In this document: positions 17,464-26,093 of the stretch, piece after piece
Layout of the letters: every line of letters starts with the position of its first letter
Position numbering within the stretch: position 1 is the stretch's first letter
NCBI RefSeq assembly: GCF_003999195.1
Contig: NZ_RJVR01000088.1
Coordinates: 1 to 41,860 of the forward strand
Direction of reading: 5' to 3'
Source of the DNA: Streptomyces soli
Lineage (GTDB): Bacteria > Actinomycetota > Actinomycetes > Streptomycetales > Streptomycetaceae
DNA: 41,860 nt
Translations under genes and position numbers: made by a program
Notes under the pieces: model-generated
The model's database searches: none
The model's input: only the letters and a program-made list of their open reading frames with translations
What the model was told of the DNA's origin: nothing

Positions 17464-18471
17464 TCAGCCCCGCTCGCTGTCGAGGTGGGCCATCTGGGCC
17501 GCCGGGTAGCGGTCGCCCGCGGCCGAGCCGCTGGGAACGGCACGCTCGATGGCGGCCAGGTCGTCCGCGTCGAGGGTGACGTCGAGGGCCCCGAGCGCCT
17601 CGCTCAGCCGCTGGCGGGTACGCGCGCCGACCAGCGGGACGATGTCCTCGCCCTGCGCCAGTACCCAGGCGATGGCGATCTGGGCGACGGAGACGCCCTT
17701 CTGCTCGGCGATCTTCCGGAGCGACTCGACGAGGTCGAGGTTCCGGTCGAGGTTGTCGCCCTGGAAGCGGGGGCTCATGGCGCGGAAGTCGTTCGCGCCG
17801 AGCTGCCGGTCCCGGGTGAAGTGGCCGCTGATGAGCCCCCGCGACAGGACTCCGTACGCGGTGACGCCGATACCCAGCTCGCGCGCGGTGGGCAGGATCT
17901 CGGCCTCGATGCCACGGGAGATGAGCGAGTACTCGATCTGCAGGTCGCTGATGGGCGCGACGGCGGCCGCCCGGCGGATGGTCTCGGCGCCGACCTCGCT
18001 GAGGCCGATGTGGCGCACGTGGCCCGCCTCGACGAGCTCGGCGATGGCACCCACCGTCTCCTCGATCGGGACGTCGGGGTCGATGCGCGCGATCCGGTAG
18101 ATGTCGATGTGGTCGGTGCCGAGCCGCTGGAGCGAGTACGCGGCGAAGTTCTTCACCGCCGCCGGGCGGCCGTCGTAGCCGAACCACTCACCGCCCGGCC
18201 CGCGCAGGGCGCCGAACTTGACGCTGAGCAGCGCCTTTTCGCGGGCGGCCGGGTCGGCGGTGCGCAGGGCCTCGCCGACGAGCAGTTCGTTGTGACCCAT
18301 GGCGTAGAAGTCGCCGGTGTCGAGCAGGGTGATCCCGGCGTCCAGGGCGGCGTGGATGGTGGCGATGGACTCGGTGCGGTCGGCGTCACCGTAGAGGGCC
18401 GACATACCCATGCAGCCGAGACCGAGGGCGGAGACCTGGGGGCCGGTGGTGCCGAGGGTGCGGTTCAGCAC
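17464..18471 (-). CDS. Aldo/keto reductase (AKR13-like)
   Basis: A 335-residue aldo/keto reductase of the YakC/AKR13-like group. Asp51 and Tyr56 (DTGDFYAMGHNE) and Lys85 (SVKFG) are in place. The usual catalytic histidine is replaced by the IYRIARIDP segment, which is normal for this subgroup. The C-terminal coenzyme-binding loop VPLVGARTRQRL is present. The start is GTG at 18471 with AGGAG six bases before it; the long upstream extension of the frame is antisense to real coding DNA. It lies between the MFS gene and the TetR gene, all on the minus strand, with a large palindrome upstream. Confidence 0.9.
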   Translation of the reverse strand: MLNRTLGTTGPQVSALGLGCMGMSALYGDADRTESIATIHAALDAGITLLDTGDFYAMGHNELLVGEALRTADPAAREKALLSVKFGALRGPGGEWFGYDGRPAAVKNFAAYSLQRLGTDHIDIYRIARIDPDVPIEETVGAIAELVEAGHVRHIGLSEVGAETIRRAAAVAPISDLQIEYSLISRGIEAEILPTARELGIGVTAYGVLSRGLISGHFTRDRQLGANDFRAMSPRFQGDNLDRNLDLVESLRKIAEQKGVSVAQIAIAWVLAQGEDIVPLVGARTRQRLSEALGALDVTLDADDLAAIERAVPSGSAAGDRYPAAQMAHLDSERG

Positions 18472-18541
18472 GGTGTGCTCCTTTTGCCGAAGGTGGCGAG
18501 GGTGGTGAAGCTGATGAAGCTGATATCGGCAAGAGTGGCAC

Positions 18542-18575
18542 ATGGACTGACAGATTTCAATATCTGTCAGTCCAT
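18542..18575. promoter_or_regulatory. 34-base perfect inverted repeat before the AKR-TetR unit
   Basis: ATGGACTGACAGAT (18542-18555), loop TTCAAT, ATCTGTCAGTCCAT (18562-18575). It overlaps the stop codon of the MFS gene and lies 71 bases before the AKR start. Its centre holds TTGAAA on the minus strand, a possible -35. A TetR operator is the best reading. It would also form a stable hairpin, but no U-run follows. Confidence 0.65.
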
Positions 18576-20060
18576 CGCCGTCAGTCGCAGGCTCATCAGA
18601 GCCGTCACCACGACCGCAGCCAGTTGCACCACCAGCACCGTCACCAGCGCGTCCCGCATGCCGTGCGAGGGGGCCAGGGACAGGAAGAGCGTGCCGAGCG
18701 TGGCCACGCCCAGCGCCAGCGCGGACTGCTGGGCGGTGACCATGACACCGCTGCCGACGCCCGCCCGCTCCGCGGGCACGCCGGTGAGGACCAAGCGCAT
18801 CAGCAGCGGCAGTTGCAGCCCCTGCCCGAAGCCGGCGAGCGTCACGCCGGGCACCAGGTCGAGGACGGTCAGGTTGGACCAGTCCCGCGCCACGGTGACG
18901 GCGAGTACGGCCACGCCGGCCGCCTGCAGCAGCCCGCCGACCGTGACCACCCGGCTGCCGTAGCGGCCGATCAGGCGCGGTCCGCCCAGGGACGCCACGA
19001 AGAAGGCCGCGGCCATCGGCGCGAGCGCCAGGCCGGCCGCCACGGGCCCGTAGTGCAGGCCCTCCTGAAGGGCGACCGCGATGACGAACATGAAGCCGCC
19101 GAAGCCGATCGAGAACGGCAGCACCATCGGCAGCGCCCGCCGCATCCCGGGCAGTTCGAACAGGCTCGGCGGCACCAGCGGGGTCCGCCCGGCGCGGTCC
19201 GCGCGCCGCTCGACGGCGTAGAAGGAGTAGGCAGCGAAGGGGAAGATCGCCAGCGACACCCAGGTCCACACCGGCCAGCCCGCCGCGCGGCCCTCGGTCA
19301 GCGGGGCCAGCAGGGTCACCAGCGACACCGCGAGCAGCGCCGTGCCCGGGCCGTCGATCGGCGTCGGGTGCGCGGAGCGGGTCTCGGGCACCGTACGCAC
19401 GGCGAGCACCAGCCCGACCAGCGCGACCGGCACGTTGACCAGGAACACCGCCCGCCAGTCGGTCCCGGCGATGTTGGCGGCGACCAGGACGCCGCCCAGG
19501 ATCTGGCCCGCCACCATGGACAGGCCGGCCGTGGCGCCGTACAGGCTCAGCGCCTTGGCGTGCCGCTTGCCGCGGGTCGCGGAGTGGATGGTCGCCAGCA
19601 CCTGCGGCATCATCAGCGCCGCCGCAGCGCCCTGCGCCACCCGGGCCCCGACCAGCGTCCAGGCGTTCGGAGCGAGCCCGCAGGCCAGCGAGGTCAGGCC
19701 GAAGGCGGCCATCCCGGCGAGGAAGAGCCGGCGGCGGCCGAAGGTGTCGCCGATCCGCCCGCCGAGCACCAGCAGCACGGCGTACGCGACGCCATAGCCG
19801 GCGACGACCAGCTCCAGCACGGCCGCCGAGGCGTGGAGGTCGGAGGAGATGGCCGGCAGCGCGACATTGACGATGAAGAAGTCGATCAGGGGCAGGGAGG
19901 CGCCGAGCAGCACGGTGAACAGCCCGATCGCGGAGAGCACGGGCGCCACCGGGGCGGGCGCGGACGTCGCCTGCGCGGAGGTACGGCCGAGGCGGGTCAC
20001 CCGGGGCAGCACTTCTGCACGGGAGTGAAGGTCAGTCGTCAGTTCCACAGGTTCGGTCAC
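18567..20060 (-). CDS. MFS transporter, DHA2 (14-TM) drug:H+ antiporter type
   Basis: A 497-residue major facilitator with about 14 hydrophobic segments. The first helix carries PLIDFFIVNVALPAISSDL, the DHA2 hallmark, and motif A-like GGRIGDTFGRRRLFLAG follows helix 2. Motif C is recognisable around GATAGLSMVAGQILGGVLV. It probably exports drugs or metabolites with proton exchange. The start is GTG at 20060 with AGGA upstream; a later GTG (20048) is possible. It is divergent from the XRE/MmyB-type regulator, its likely controller, and followed by the AKR and TetR genes on the same strand. Confidence 0.9.
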   Translation of the reverse strand: MTEPVELTTDLHSRAEVLPRVTRLGRTSAQATSAPAPVAPVLSAIGLFTVLLGASLPLIDFFIVNVALPAISSDLHASAAVLELVVAGYGVAYAVLLVLGGRIGDTFGRRRLFLAGMAAFGLTSLACGLAPNAWTLVGARVAQGAAAALMMPQVLATIHSATRGKRHAKALSLYGATAGLSMVAGQILGGVLVAANIAGTDWRAVFLVNVPVALVGLVLAVRTVPETRSAHPTPIDGPGTALLAVSLVTLLAPLTEGRAAGWPVWTWVSLAIFPFAAYSFYAVERRADRAGRTPLVPPSLFELPGMRRALPMVLPFSIGFGGFMFVIAVALQEGLHYGPVAAGLALAPMAAAFFVASLGGPRLIGRYGSRVVTVGGLLQAAGVAVLAVTVARDWSNLTVLDLVPGVTLAGFGQGLQLPLLMRLVLTGVPAERAGVGSGVMVTAQQSALALGVATLGTLFLSLAPSHGMRDALVTVLVVQLAAVVVTALMSLRLTAMD

Positions 20061-20066
20061 ATTAGT

Positions 20067-20096
20067 TACGATCCTTCGTATTTTAGAGTGGTACCA
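20067..20096. promoter_or_regulatory. Divergent promoter region with short palindromes (MFS / XRE regulator)
   Basis: TACGA-N4-TCGTA (20067-20080) and TGGTACCA (20089-20096) lie in this unusually AT-rich stretch. On the minus strand TAAAAT (about 20086-20081) is a good -10 for the MFS gene. These palindromes are candidate binding sites for the XRE regulator; not shown. Confidence 0.4.
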
Positions 20097-20171
20097 GAGA
20101 GTGTTTATCCAGGTATCGGAACCACCTGGCAATGGCTTGAGCCCAGAGCAGCGACGAGGCACCCTGGAACC

Positions 20172-21032
20172 ATGACGACGACCGGCGCGGCACGCCACGA
20201 ACTGGCCCACTTCCTGCGCAGCCGCCGCGAGCGCATCACCCCCGAGCAGGTCGGCCTCCCGCCCGGCCGCCGTCGGCGCACGCCTGGCCTGCGCCGCGAG
20301 GAGGTCGCCACGCTCGCCGCCGTGGGTGTCACCTGGTACACGTGGCTGGAGCAGGCCCGCGACATCCAGGTCTCCGCCCAGGTCGCCGACGCCATCGCGC
20401 GCGCCCTGATGCTGGACACCAACGAGCGCAGCCACCTCTTCGTCCTCGCCGGCGTCCCCGACCCCAACCCGCGCGCCAACTGCCCGGGCATGTCGCCGCA
20501 GGTGAGGGAGATGCTCGAAAAGCTGGAGCCGCTGCCCGCCGCCGTCCACAACAGCCGCACCGACGTCATCGCCCACAACCGCACGTACGGCCGGCTGGTC
20601 GGCGACCTCGACCTGCTGCCCTACGAGGACCGAAACATCATGTGGCTGATCTTCACGGACCAGGCCTGGCGCGAAGCCATGCCGGACTGGCCGGAGACGA
20701 GCCGCCTCATCGTCGCCAAATACCGCGCGGCCATGGCCGAACACCTCGCCGAGCCCGCCTGGAAGGCCCTCGTCAAGCGGCTCCAGGAAGCCTCACCCGA
20801 ATTCGCGGCGCTCTGGGACCGCCACGAGGTCCTCCAGCCCGAGAACCGCATCAAGCGCTTCCTCAACCCGGAAGTCGGCCTCCTCACCTTCGACTTCACC
20901 CACCTCTGGCTCGGCCCCCGTCAGGGCCCCCGGCTCGTCACCTACACCCCGGCCGACGCCGTCACCCGCGACCGCCTGGACCGGCTCTACGACCTGGCGC
21001 TCAGGCGCGAAGCCGCTCCCGTGCCGGCCTGA
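20172..21032 (+). CDS. XRE family regulator with MmyB-like ligand-binding domain
   Basis: A 286-residue regulator. The N-terminal helix-turn-helix (about residues 8-70; LAHFLRSRRERI … PGLRREEVATLAAVGVTWYTWLEQ) is of the type found in MmyB proteins. The remaining ~170 residues form the MmyB-like ligand-binding (PAS-like) domain that binds fatty-acid-like ligands in a related structure. The ATG at 20172 fixes the HTH at the normal position; upstream codons are antisense to the MFS gene. It diverges from the MFS transporter, a frequent pairing in streptomycetes, so it probably controls that exporter. Confidence 0.9.
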   Translation: MTTTGAARHELAHFLRSRRERITPEQVGLPPGRRRRTPGLRREEVATLAAVGVTWYTWLEQARDIQVSAQVADAIARALMLDTNERSHLFVLAGVPDPNPRANCPGMSPQVREMLEKLEPLPAAVHNSRTDVIAHNRTYGRLVGDLDLLPYEDRNIMWLIFTDQAWREAMPDWPETSRLIVAKYRAAMAEHLAEPAWKALVKRLQEASPEFAALWDRHEVLQPENRIKRFLNPEVGLLTFDFTHLWLGPRQGPRLVTYTPADAVTRDRLDRLYDLALRREAAPVPA

Positions 21033-21047
21033 GCGCGGATCGGCACG

Positions 21048-21374
21048 TCAGGCGGGGGATTCGACCGGTAGGTCGCGCTTCCGGGCCGCAGCGGCGAGCC
21101 GCTTGTCGTACGAGACGAACGCGGTCAGGGCCTGTTCCAGGTGCTCGGCGCTCGCCAGGTGGATGGCGTCCAGACTGCGGAGATGCCGAGCCGGGAACTG
21201 ACCGGCGGCACGCAGGATGGGATCCGTCGTGACCCGTTGCTCAGGCGGCGGCGGCCCCAGCACCGCGATAAGGCGGCCGTTCCGGGTGATCTCTACGCGC
21301 TCGCCCGCCACGACTCGGTCGATGAGCTCACTGGCGTGCTGTTGCAGCTGCCGAATGGGTACTCGCGTGGTAAT
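21048..21374 (-). pseudogene. Antitoxin-PIN toxin fusion scar (VapBC-like)
   Basis: The frame joins two genes. The first ~40 residues (TTRVPIRQLQQHASELIDRV … VEITRNGRLIAVLGPP) are a Phd/YefM-type antitoxin N-terminus. The last ~45 (RSLDAIHLASAEHLEQALTA … FVSYDKRLAAAA) are the C-terminal half of a PIN-domain ribonuclease. The middle (antitoxin C-terminus and the first PIN acidic residues) is missing. The position expected for the antitoxin ATG reads ATT (21374-21372), directly after an in-frame TGA and GTC; a GTG at 21311 is the first usual start and would lose part of the DNA-binding region. It is most likely dead, although a chimeric protein from 21311 could be made. Confidence 0.7.
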
Positions 21375-21424
21375 GACTCAAGGCTAGGCGTGTCGTGCGG
21401 CGAACGGCGAAAACGTGCGTCGAT

Positions 21425-21856
21425 TTACCCCGATCGAAGTACGGGCTTCGTTCGCACCAGGCTCGCCATGATCCCGTCCAGGGCCGCCAACTCGGCCTCG
21501 TCGAGGTCTCGGAGGGCGGGGGGCGGGGTGCCCAGGATCCGTTCGGCTTCGGCGGCGGCGGAGGCGCCGGAGGGGGTCACGGAGACGATCTTGGAGCGGC
21601 GGTCGGTGGGGTGGGGGGTACGTTCCACGAGGCCGCGCTTGGCGAGGTCGTCGACGACGAGCGTGGTGTAGGGGCGGTCGGTCATGAGGTCGGCGGCGAG
21701 GTCGCCGAGCTTGACGGGGGCGGCGGCGATCCGGCGCAGGGCCTTGACCCGGAAGAAGCTCATGCCGAGGGCGTCGCAGACCTCGCCGCGGCGTTCGTTG
21801 CCCAGGACGAGTCCGCGCATGGCGGCCCAGACGCGGGAGGTGGCGGCGTCATTCAC
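21425..21856 (-). CDS. MarR family transcriptional regulator
   Basis: A 143-residue MarR-type regulator with the winged helix in the middle (VKLGDLAADLMTDRPYTTLVVDDLAKRGLVERTPHPTDRRSKI). The GTG at 21856 overlaps the stop of the MFS gene (GTGA), so translation is coupled. The regulator and transporter form one unit reading away from dus. It most likely represses the unit through the AT-rich palindromic region at 23286-23315. The ligand is probably a substrate of the pump (inference). Confidence 0.92.
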   Translation of the reverse strand: MNDAATSRVWAAMRGLVLGNERRGEVCDALGMSFFRVKALRRIAAAPVKLGDLAADLMTDRPYTTLVVDDLAKRGLVERTPHPTDRRSKIVSVTPSGASAAAEAERILGTPPPALRDLDEAELAALDGIMASLVRTKPVLRSG

Positions 21857-23265
21857 CGAACGCTCACCACGCTCTTCGGGGCGGGCTCGCGGAGCCGCTC
21901 GGCGGCCCGGTCGGCGGTCCCGCGGGCCCAGCGGCCGGTGGTGAGGAGGCCCAGGAGCAGCACGGCCGCGCCGCAGCCGGCGATGACGGCCCAGGCCACG
22001 ATGTTCAGGCTCGCCGCGATGAGGGCGCCCACGATGGCGACGCCGAGGGACTGGCCGACCTGGCGGCTGGTGGAGGCGACGGCGGCGGCGACGCCGGCCT
22101 GGTCCCGGGGCATGCCGGAGACCGCGGTGTTGGTGATCGGGGCGTTGACGAAGCCGAAGCCGATGCCGAACAGGATGTACGCCGCGTAGAGCCGCAGGTC
22201 CGACGTGTGGGCGTTCAGCGTCGTCAGGAGCAGACCGCTCGCGGTCGTCGCCACCCCCGCGAGCACCAGGGGCAGCCGTGGGCCCCGGTTGCCGACCATC
22301 CGTCCGGACAGCGGTGCGAAGATCAGCGCCATGGCGGCCATCGGCAGCAGGTGCAGGCCCGCGTCGAAGGCGGACAGGCCACGGGTGTCCTGCAGATAGA
22401 GGGTGTTGAGGAACAGGAAGCCCGCCAGCGCGGCGAAGGCGCTCACCGCTATCACCGTCGCCCCGCTGAAGGGCGCGCTGCGGAAGAAGCGCAGCTCGAT
22501 CAGCGGTTCCACGCGCCGTCTCTCGTACGCGATCAGCCCCACCAGGGCGGCCGCCGCGACCCCGATGCAGCTGAGGATCAGCGCCGAGGTCCAGCCCGCG
22601 TTCGGCGCCTCGATGATCCCGTACGTGAGCGAGCCGAGCAGCACGATGACCAGCAACTGGCCGACCGGGTCCACCCGGCGGGCCTTGGGCGCCCGGGACT
22701 CGGGGACGTACCGGGCCGTGAGCAGCAGCGCCGCGAGCCCGACCGGCACGTTGATCCAGAAGATCGCCCGCCAGCTCGCGTACTCGACCAGCGCGCCGCC
22801 GATGATGGGCCCGGCGGCCATGCTGATGCCGACGACACCGCCCCAGACGCCGATCGCGCGGGCCCGCTCGCGCGGCTCGGTGAAGGTGTTGGTGATGATC
22901 GACATGGCGACCGGGTTGAGCATCGAGCCGCCGATCGCCTGCAGCATCCGGAAGACGATCAGCCACTGCAGGCTGGGCGCGATGCTGCACAGCACCGAGG
23001 CGGTCGTGAAGAGCGCCAGGCCGGTCTGGAAGACCCGGCGGCGGCCGATCCGGTCGGCGGTGGACCCGGAAAGCATCAGCAGCGAGGCCAGCACGAGTGT
23101 GTAGGCGTCGATCGTCCACTGCAGGCCGGAGACGGAGGCGTGCAGATCGCGCCGCAGCGAGGGCAGGGCGACGTTGAGGATCGTGTTGTCGAGGCTCACG
23201 ATCAGCAGGCTCATGCAGCAGATCGCCAGGATGAGCAGGCGGCGCCGGGGGCTCAGTTCAGGCAT
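21853..23265 (-). CDS. MFS transporter, DHA2 (EmrB/QacA-like)
   Basis: A 470-residue 14-helix major facilitator. Helix 1 has LLIVSLDNTILNVALPSLRR, the loop after helix 2 has STADRIGRRRVFQTG (motif A), and motif C is seen as GVVGISMAAGPIIGGALV. It probably exports a toxic compound using the proton gradient. The start is ATG at 23265 with GAGG upstream. It is co-transcribed and translationally coupled with the MarR regulator, and divergent from dus. Confidence 0.93.
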   Translation of the reverse strand: MPELSPRRRLLILAICCMSLLIVSLDNTILNVALPSLRRDLHASVSGLQWTIDAYTLVLASLLMLSGSTADRIGRRRVFQTGLALFTTASVLCSIAPSLQWLIVFRMLQAIGGSMLNPVAMSIITNTFTEPRERARAIGVWGGVVGISMAAGPIIGGALVEYASWRAIFWINVPVGLAALLLTARYVPESRAPKARRVDPVGQLLVIVLLGSLTYGIIEAPNAGWTSALILSCIGVAAAALVGLIAYERRRVEPLIELRFFRSAPFSGATVIAVSAFAALAGFLFLNTLYLQDTRGLSAFDAGLHLLPMAAMALIFAPLSGRMVGNRGPRLPLVLAGVATTASGLLLTTLNAHTSDLRLYAAYILFGIGFGFVNAPITNTAVSGMPRDQAGVAAAVASTSRQVGQSLGVAIVGALIAASLNIVAWAVIAGCGAAVLLLGLLTTGRWARGTADRAAERLREPAPKSVVSVR

Positions 23266-23285
23266 GATCGGAGACCTCGAGTTAG

Positions 23286-23315
23286 TTGTACGAATATAAT
23301 GGATTCACCATACAA
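23286..23315. promoter_or_regulatory. AT-rich palindromic region between MFS-marR and dus
   Basis: TTGTA (23286-23290) and TACAA (23311-23315) enclose a 20-base AT-rich core with a nested GAAT-N7-ATTC. It is very AT-rich for this genome and is the probable MarR operator and promoter for the MFS unit. Confidence 0.45.
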
Positions 23316-23338
23316 TGAATGCGGCCATCCGTATACGC

Positions 23339-23344
23339 GAGAAT
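23339..23344 (+). promoter_or_regulatory. -10-like hexamer GAGAAT before dus
   Basis: GAGAAT ends six bases before the chosen dus ATG at 23351, the same geometry as at era and recO. It supports 23351 rather than 23315 as the start. Confidence 0.35.
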
Positions 23345-23350
23345 GGACCC

Positions 23351-24502
23351 ATGACCGCTGACGCCGCCGCCAACACCACCCCCCTCCAGATCGGCCCGCA
23401 CTCCGTGTGGCCGCCGGTCGTGCTGGCGCCGATGGCCGGCATCACCAACGCGCCCTTCCGGACGCTGTGCCGGGAGTTCAGCGGCGGCAAGGGCCTCTTC
23501 GTCAGCGAGATGATCACCACCCGGGCGCTGGTCGCGCGCAACGACAAGACCATGCACCTCATCCATTTCGACGGCACCGAGAAGCCGCGCTCCATGCAGC
23601 TCTACGGCGTCGACCCGGCGACCGTCGGCGCGGCCGTCCGCATGATCGTCGACGAGGACCTCGCCGACCACATCGACCTCAACTTCGGCTGCCCGGTCCC
23701 CAAGGTCACCCGCAAGGGCGGCGGCTCGGCGCTCCCGTACAAGCGGAATCTGCTCCGCTCGATCCTGCGCGAGGCGGTGGGGAATGCCGGGGCGCTGCCG
23801 GTCACCATCAAGATGCGCAAGGGCATCGACGACGACCACCTGACCTACCTGGACGCCGGGCGGATCGCCGTCGGGGAAGGCGTGACGGCGGTCGCGCTGC
23901 ACGGCCGTACGGCTGCCCAGCACTACGGCGGCACTGCCGACTGGGAGGCCATCGCCCGCCTCAAGGAGGCCGTGCCGGAGATCCCGGTGCTCGGCAACGG
24001 CGACATCTGGCGCGCGGACGACGCGGTGCGGATGATGCGCGAGACCGGCTGCGACGGTGTCGTGGTCGGCCGGGGCTGCCTCGGGCGACCGTGGCTCTTC
24101 GGCGATCTGGTCGCGGCCTTCGAGGGTACGCACGCCCCCGCGACCCCGGGGCTGCGCGAGGTCGCCGGGGTCATGCGCCGGCACGCGGAGCTGTTGGGGG
24201 AGTGGCTGGAGGACGAGGAGCGGGGCGTCATCGACTTCCGCAAGCACGTCGCCTGGTACACCAAGGGCTTCTCGGTGGGCTCCGAGATGCGGCGCAAGCT
24301 CGCGATGTCCTCCTCGCTCGCCGAGCTCGACGCCCACCTGGCCGACCTGGACCTCGACCAGCCCTGGCCGGCCGGGGCGGAGGGCCCGCGCGGGCGTACG
24401 GCGGCCGGCAAGCGGGTCGTCCTGCCGGACGGCTGGCTCGGCGACCCGTACGACTGCGCTGTCGTGGGCGCGGACGCCGAGCTCGACACCTCCGGCGGCT
24501 GA
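23351..24502 (+). CDS. dusB: tRNA-dihydrouridine synthase
   Basis: A 383-residue FMN enzyme that reduces uridine to dihydrouridine in the D-loop of tRNA. The TIM barrel starts with VLAPMAGITNAPFRTLCREF. The catalytic Cys114 is in NFGCPVPKVTRKGGGSAL, and the FMN phosphate-binding GNGDIW and VVGRGCLGRPWLF follow. The ATG at 23351 is preferred because the family start is short and GAGAAT is placed as in other genes here; ATG 23315 would add 12 residues. It is divergent from the MFS-marR unit. A MITE-like element lies behind it. Confidence 0.95.
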   Translation: MTADAAANTTPLQIGPHSVWPPVVLAPMAGITNAPFRTLCREFSGGKGLFVSEMITTRALVARNDKTMHLIHFDGTEKPRSMQLYGVDPATVGAAVRMIVDEDLADHIDLNFGCPVPKVTRKGGGSALPYKRNLLRSILREAVGNAGALPVTIKMRKGIDDDHLTYLDAGRIAVGEGVTAVALHGRTAAQHYGGTADWEAIARLKEAVPEIPVLGNGDIWRADDAVRMMRETGCDGVVVGRGCLGRPWLFGDLVAAFEGTHAPATPGLREVAGVMRRHAELLGEWLEDEERGVIDFRKHVAWYTKGFSVGSEMRRKLAMSSSLAELDAHLADLDLDQPWPAGAEGPRGRTAAGKRVVLPDGWLGDPYDCAVVGADAELDTSGG

Positions 24503-24517
24503 CCGCCCCAGGACTTA

Positions 24518-24759
24518 GGGCCTGTCTGGCGGATCATGGCCGGGTCCATGACCCCTGGCACGGCACCTCGCCGCGTTGCCGAAACGCCCGGATGGCTCCG
24601 CTATCAGGACGCTCTCCCCCAGACTCCGTCCGGTGGGGGTCCCCCCGGCCGGAGGCTGGGGGAGTACCCCCAGCGCCTTGCGACGCACCGCACCTGGGGC
24701 CCCCGGCCGAAGGCTGGGGGAGCCGCGGCCTATCCGACCCTGATCCGCCGGACAGGCCC
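24518..24759. mobile_element. MITE-like element with terminal inverted repeats and TA duplication
   Basis: The ends GGGCCTGTCTGGCGGATCA (24518-24536) and its near-perfect inverse (24741-24759; one mismatch) bound 242 bases without a gene. TA flanks both ends (24516-24517 and 24760-24761), as expected for a TA target duplication of IS630/Tc1-like elements. I recall this end sequence as frequent in Streptomyces genomes. The right end supplies the last base of the stop codon of the glycosidase gene. Confidence 0.75.
24614..24664. repeat. CTCCCCCAG … CTGGGGGAG palindromic repeat inside the MITE
   Basis: CTCCCCCAG (24614-24622) and CTGGGGGAG (24656-24664) are perfect inverse arms with further G/C pairing between them. 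Related motifs follow at about 24664-24721 and again at 36505-36535, so it is a dispersed family. Confidence 0.6.
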
Positions 24760-26093
24760 TAACCCCCGATCAGGTCCAGCGTCGTGGCCGCCGTCCAGCT
24801 GAAGCTGCGGATGCCTCGGCCCTCGCCGGTGTGCGGGTCGACGTACTCGGCGAAGCCGGACCGCCCCGCGGCGTCCAGCAGGCCTTCCCGGAGCTGCTTG
24901 GCGTCGGCCTCGGCGCCGTACTGCCGCAGGCCGCGGTGGAAGAGCCAGGCGATGTTGAACCAGGACGGGCCGCGCCAGTAGCGGGCCGGGTCGAAGGCGG
25001 GGGAGAGCAGGTCGTAGCTGGGGAGCAGGTGGACGCGGCCGAGGCCGAAGCGGTCGCCGGCGGCAGTGCGCAGCAGGGCCTGGACGACGTCGTCCGGCAG
25101 CCCGGGGACCACCAGGGGGACCAGCCCCGACGCACTGCGCTCGTCGATCAGCTCCTCGCCCGAAGCCGCGCGCAGGTCACGGCACCGGAAGAGCCCGGCC
25201 TCGGCGTCGTACAGCCGGTCGACGAGGGCGGCAGTGAGCTGCTGGGCCCGGTCGCGGTGTGGCTCGGGCGCGGCGCCGATGGCGTCGGCGATGTCGGCGA
25301 GGGCGTACTCGGAGACGATGAGCAGCGCGTTGAAGCAGGGGTCCTCGACGGCGAAGGCGTGCTCCAGGTGCGTGTCGTCGTAGTCGGCCTCCCGGTAGTC
25401 CGTGCAGAGCCGTACGTAGCGCCCGTAGTCGTCGTCGGTGGGCCGGTCGGCGGCATCGGAGTGGGCGAGGTCACGGCGGACGTACGTACCCGGGTCGGCC
25501 GGCGCGATCCGGGCGAGAGGTCCGTCCCAGCAGGGGCTGTTGTCCCAGCCGGACTCCCAGGGGTGGACGATGGAGGCGAGTCCGGCGCCGCCGAGGTCGC
25601 GGTGGACGCGCAGATAGTCGTGCCACAGGACGAGCCGCGGGTACAGGCGGCTCAGGAAGCCCACCTCCAGCGAGGCGCTGGGGTCGGTGCGGTGGACCTC
25701 CCACGCGGCGAGGGCGTGCACGGGCGGCTGGACGATGCCGGACGTGCCGGTGAGGCCGCACTCGCCGGGGACGCCGACCTGCCAGAAGTCGGGGCCGGGG
25801 AAGTAGGCGTCGGCGGGGACGGAGTCGTTGAAGACGATGTGGGGGACGCGGCCGTCCGACCGCCACTGGGCGGAGAAGAGGGTCTCCAGCTCGCGGCGGG
25901 CGCGGCGCGGGGAAAGATGCCGCAGCCCGATGGCGATGAAGGCCGAGTCCCAGCTCCACTGGTGCGGGTAGAGGGTGCGGGAGGGGACGGTGGAGCCGCC
26001 CGCCCAGTTTCCCAGGAGTACGGAGCACGCGGCCGCGCGCAGCCCCTCGGAATCGGTGTCAGCTGAGTTCCACGGTTCACCGGGTGCGTTCAA
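24759..26093 (-). CDS. GH63/MGH1-like glycoside hydrolase domain protein
   Basis: A 444-residue (alpha/alpha)6-barrel protein. TLYPHQWSWDSAFIAIGLRHL is the signature of the mannosylglycerate-hydrolase/GH63-like group. Further landmarks are WESGWDNSP, where the acidic catalytic residue is expected, and YWRGPSWFNIAWLFHRGL near the end. The start is uncertain: AGGAGG (26112-26107) suits a TTG at 26093, while a GTG at 26105 is only one base away from it. No signal peptide follows from either. The stop codon TAG is formed by the TA duplication and first base of the adjacent MITE, so the original C-terminus may have differed slightly. The substrate is unknown. Confidence 0.82.
   Translation of the reverse strand: MNAPGEPWNSADTDSEGLRAAACSVLLGNWAGGSTVPSRTLYPHQWSWDSAFIAIGLRHLSPRRARRELETLFSAQWRSDGRVPHIVFNDSVPADAYFPGPDFWQVGVPGECGLTGTSGIVQPPVHALAAWEVHRTDPSASLEVGFLSRLYPRLVLWHDYLRVHRDLGGAGLASIVHPWESGWDNSPCWDGPLARIAPADPGTYVRRDLAHSDAADRPTDDDYGRYVRLCTDYREADYDDTHLEHAFAVEDPCFNALLIVSEYALADIADAIGAAPEPHRDRAQQLTAALVDRLYDAEAGLFRCRDLRAASGEELIDERSASGLVPLVVPGLPDDVVQALLRTAAGDRFGLGRVHLLPSYDLLSPAFDPARYWRGPSWFNIAWLFHRGLRQYGAEADAKQLREGLLDAAGRSGFAEYVDPHTGEGRGIRSFSWTAATTLDLIGG

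Noticed and set aside
17464..19269. AKR frame extended to 19269
   Set aside because: The upstream part is antisense-phase noise within the MFS gene; the GTG at 18471 has a proper ribosome site.
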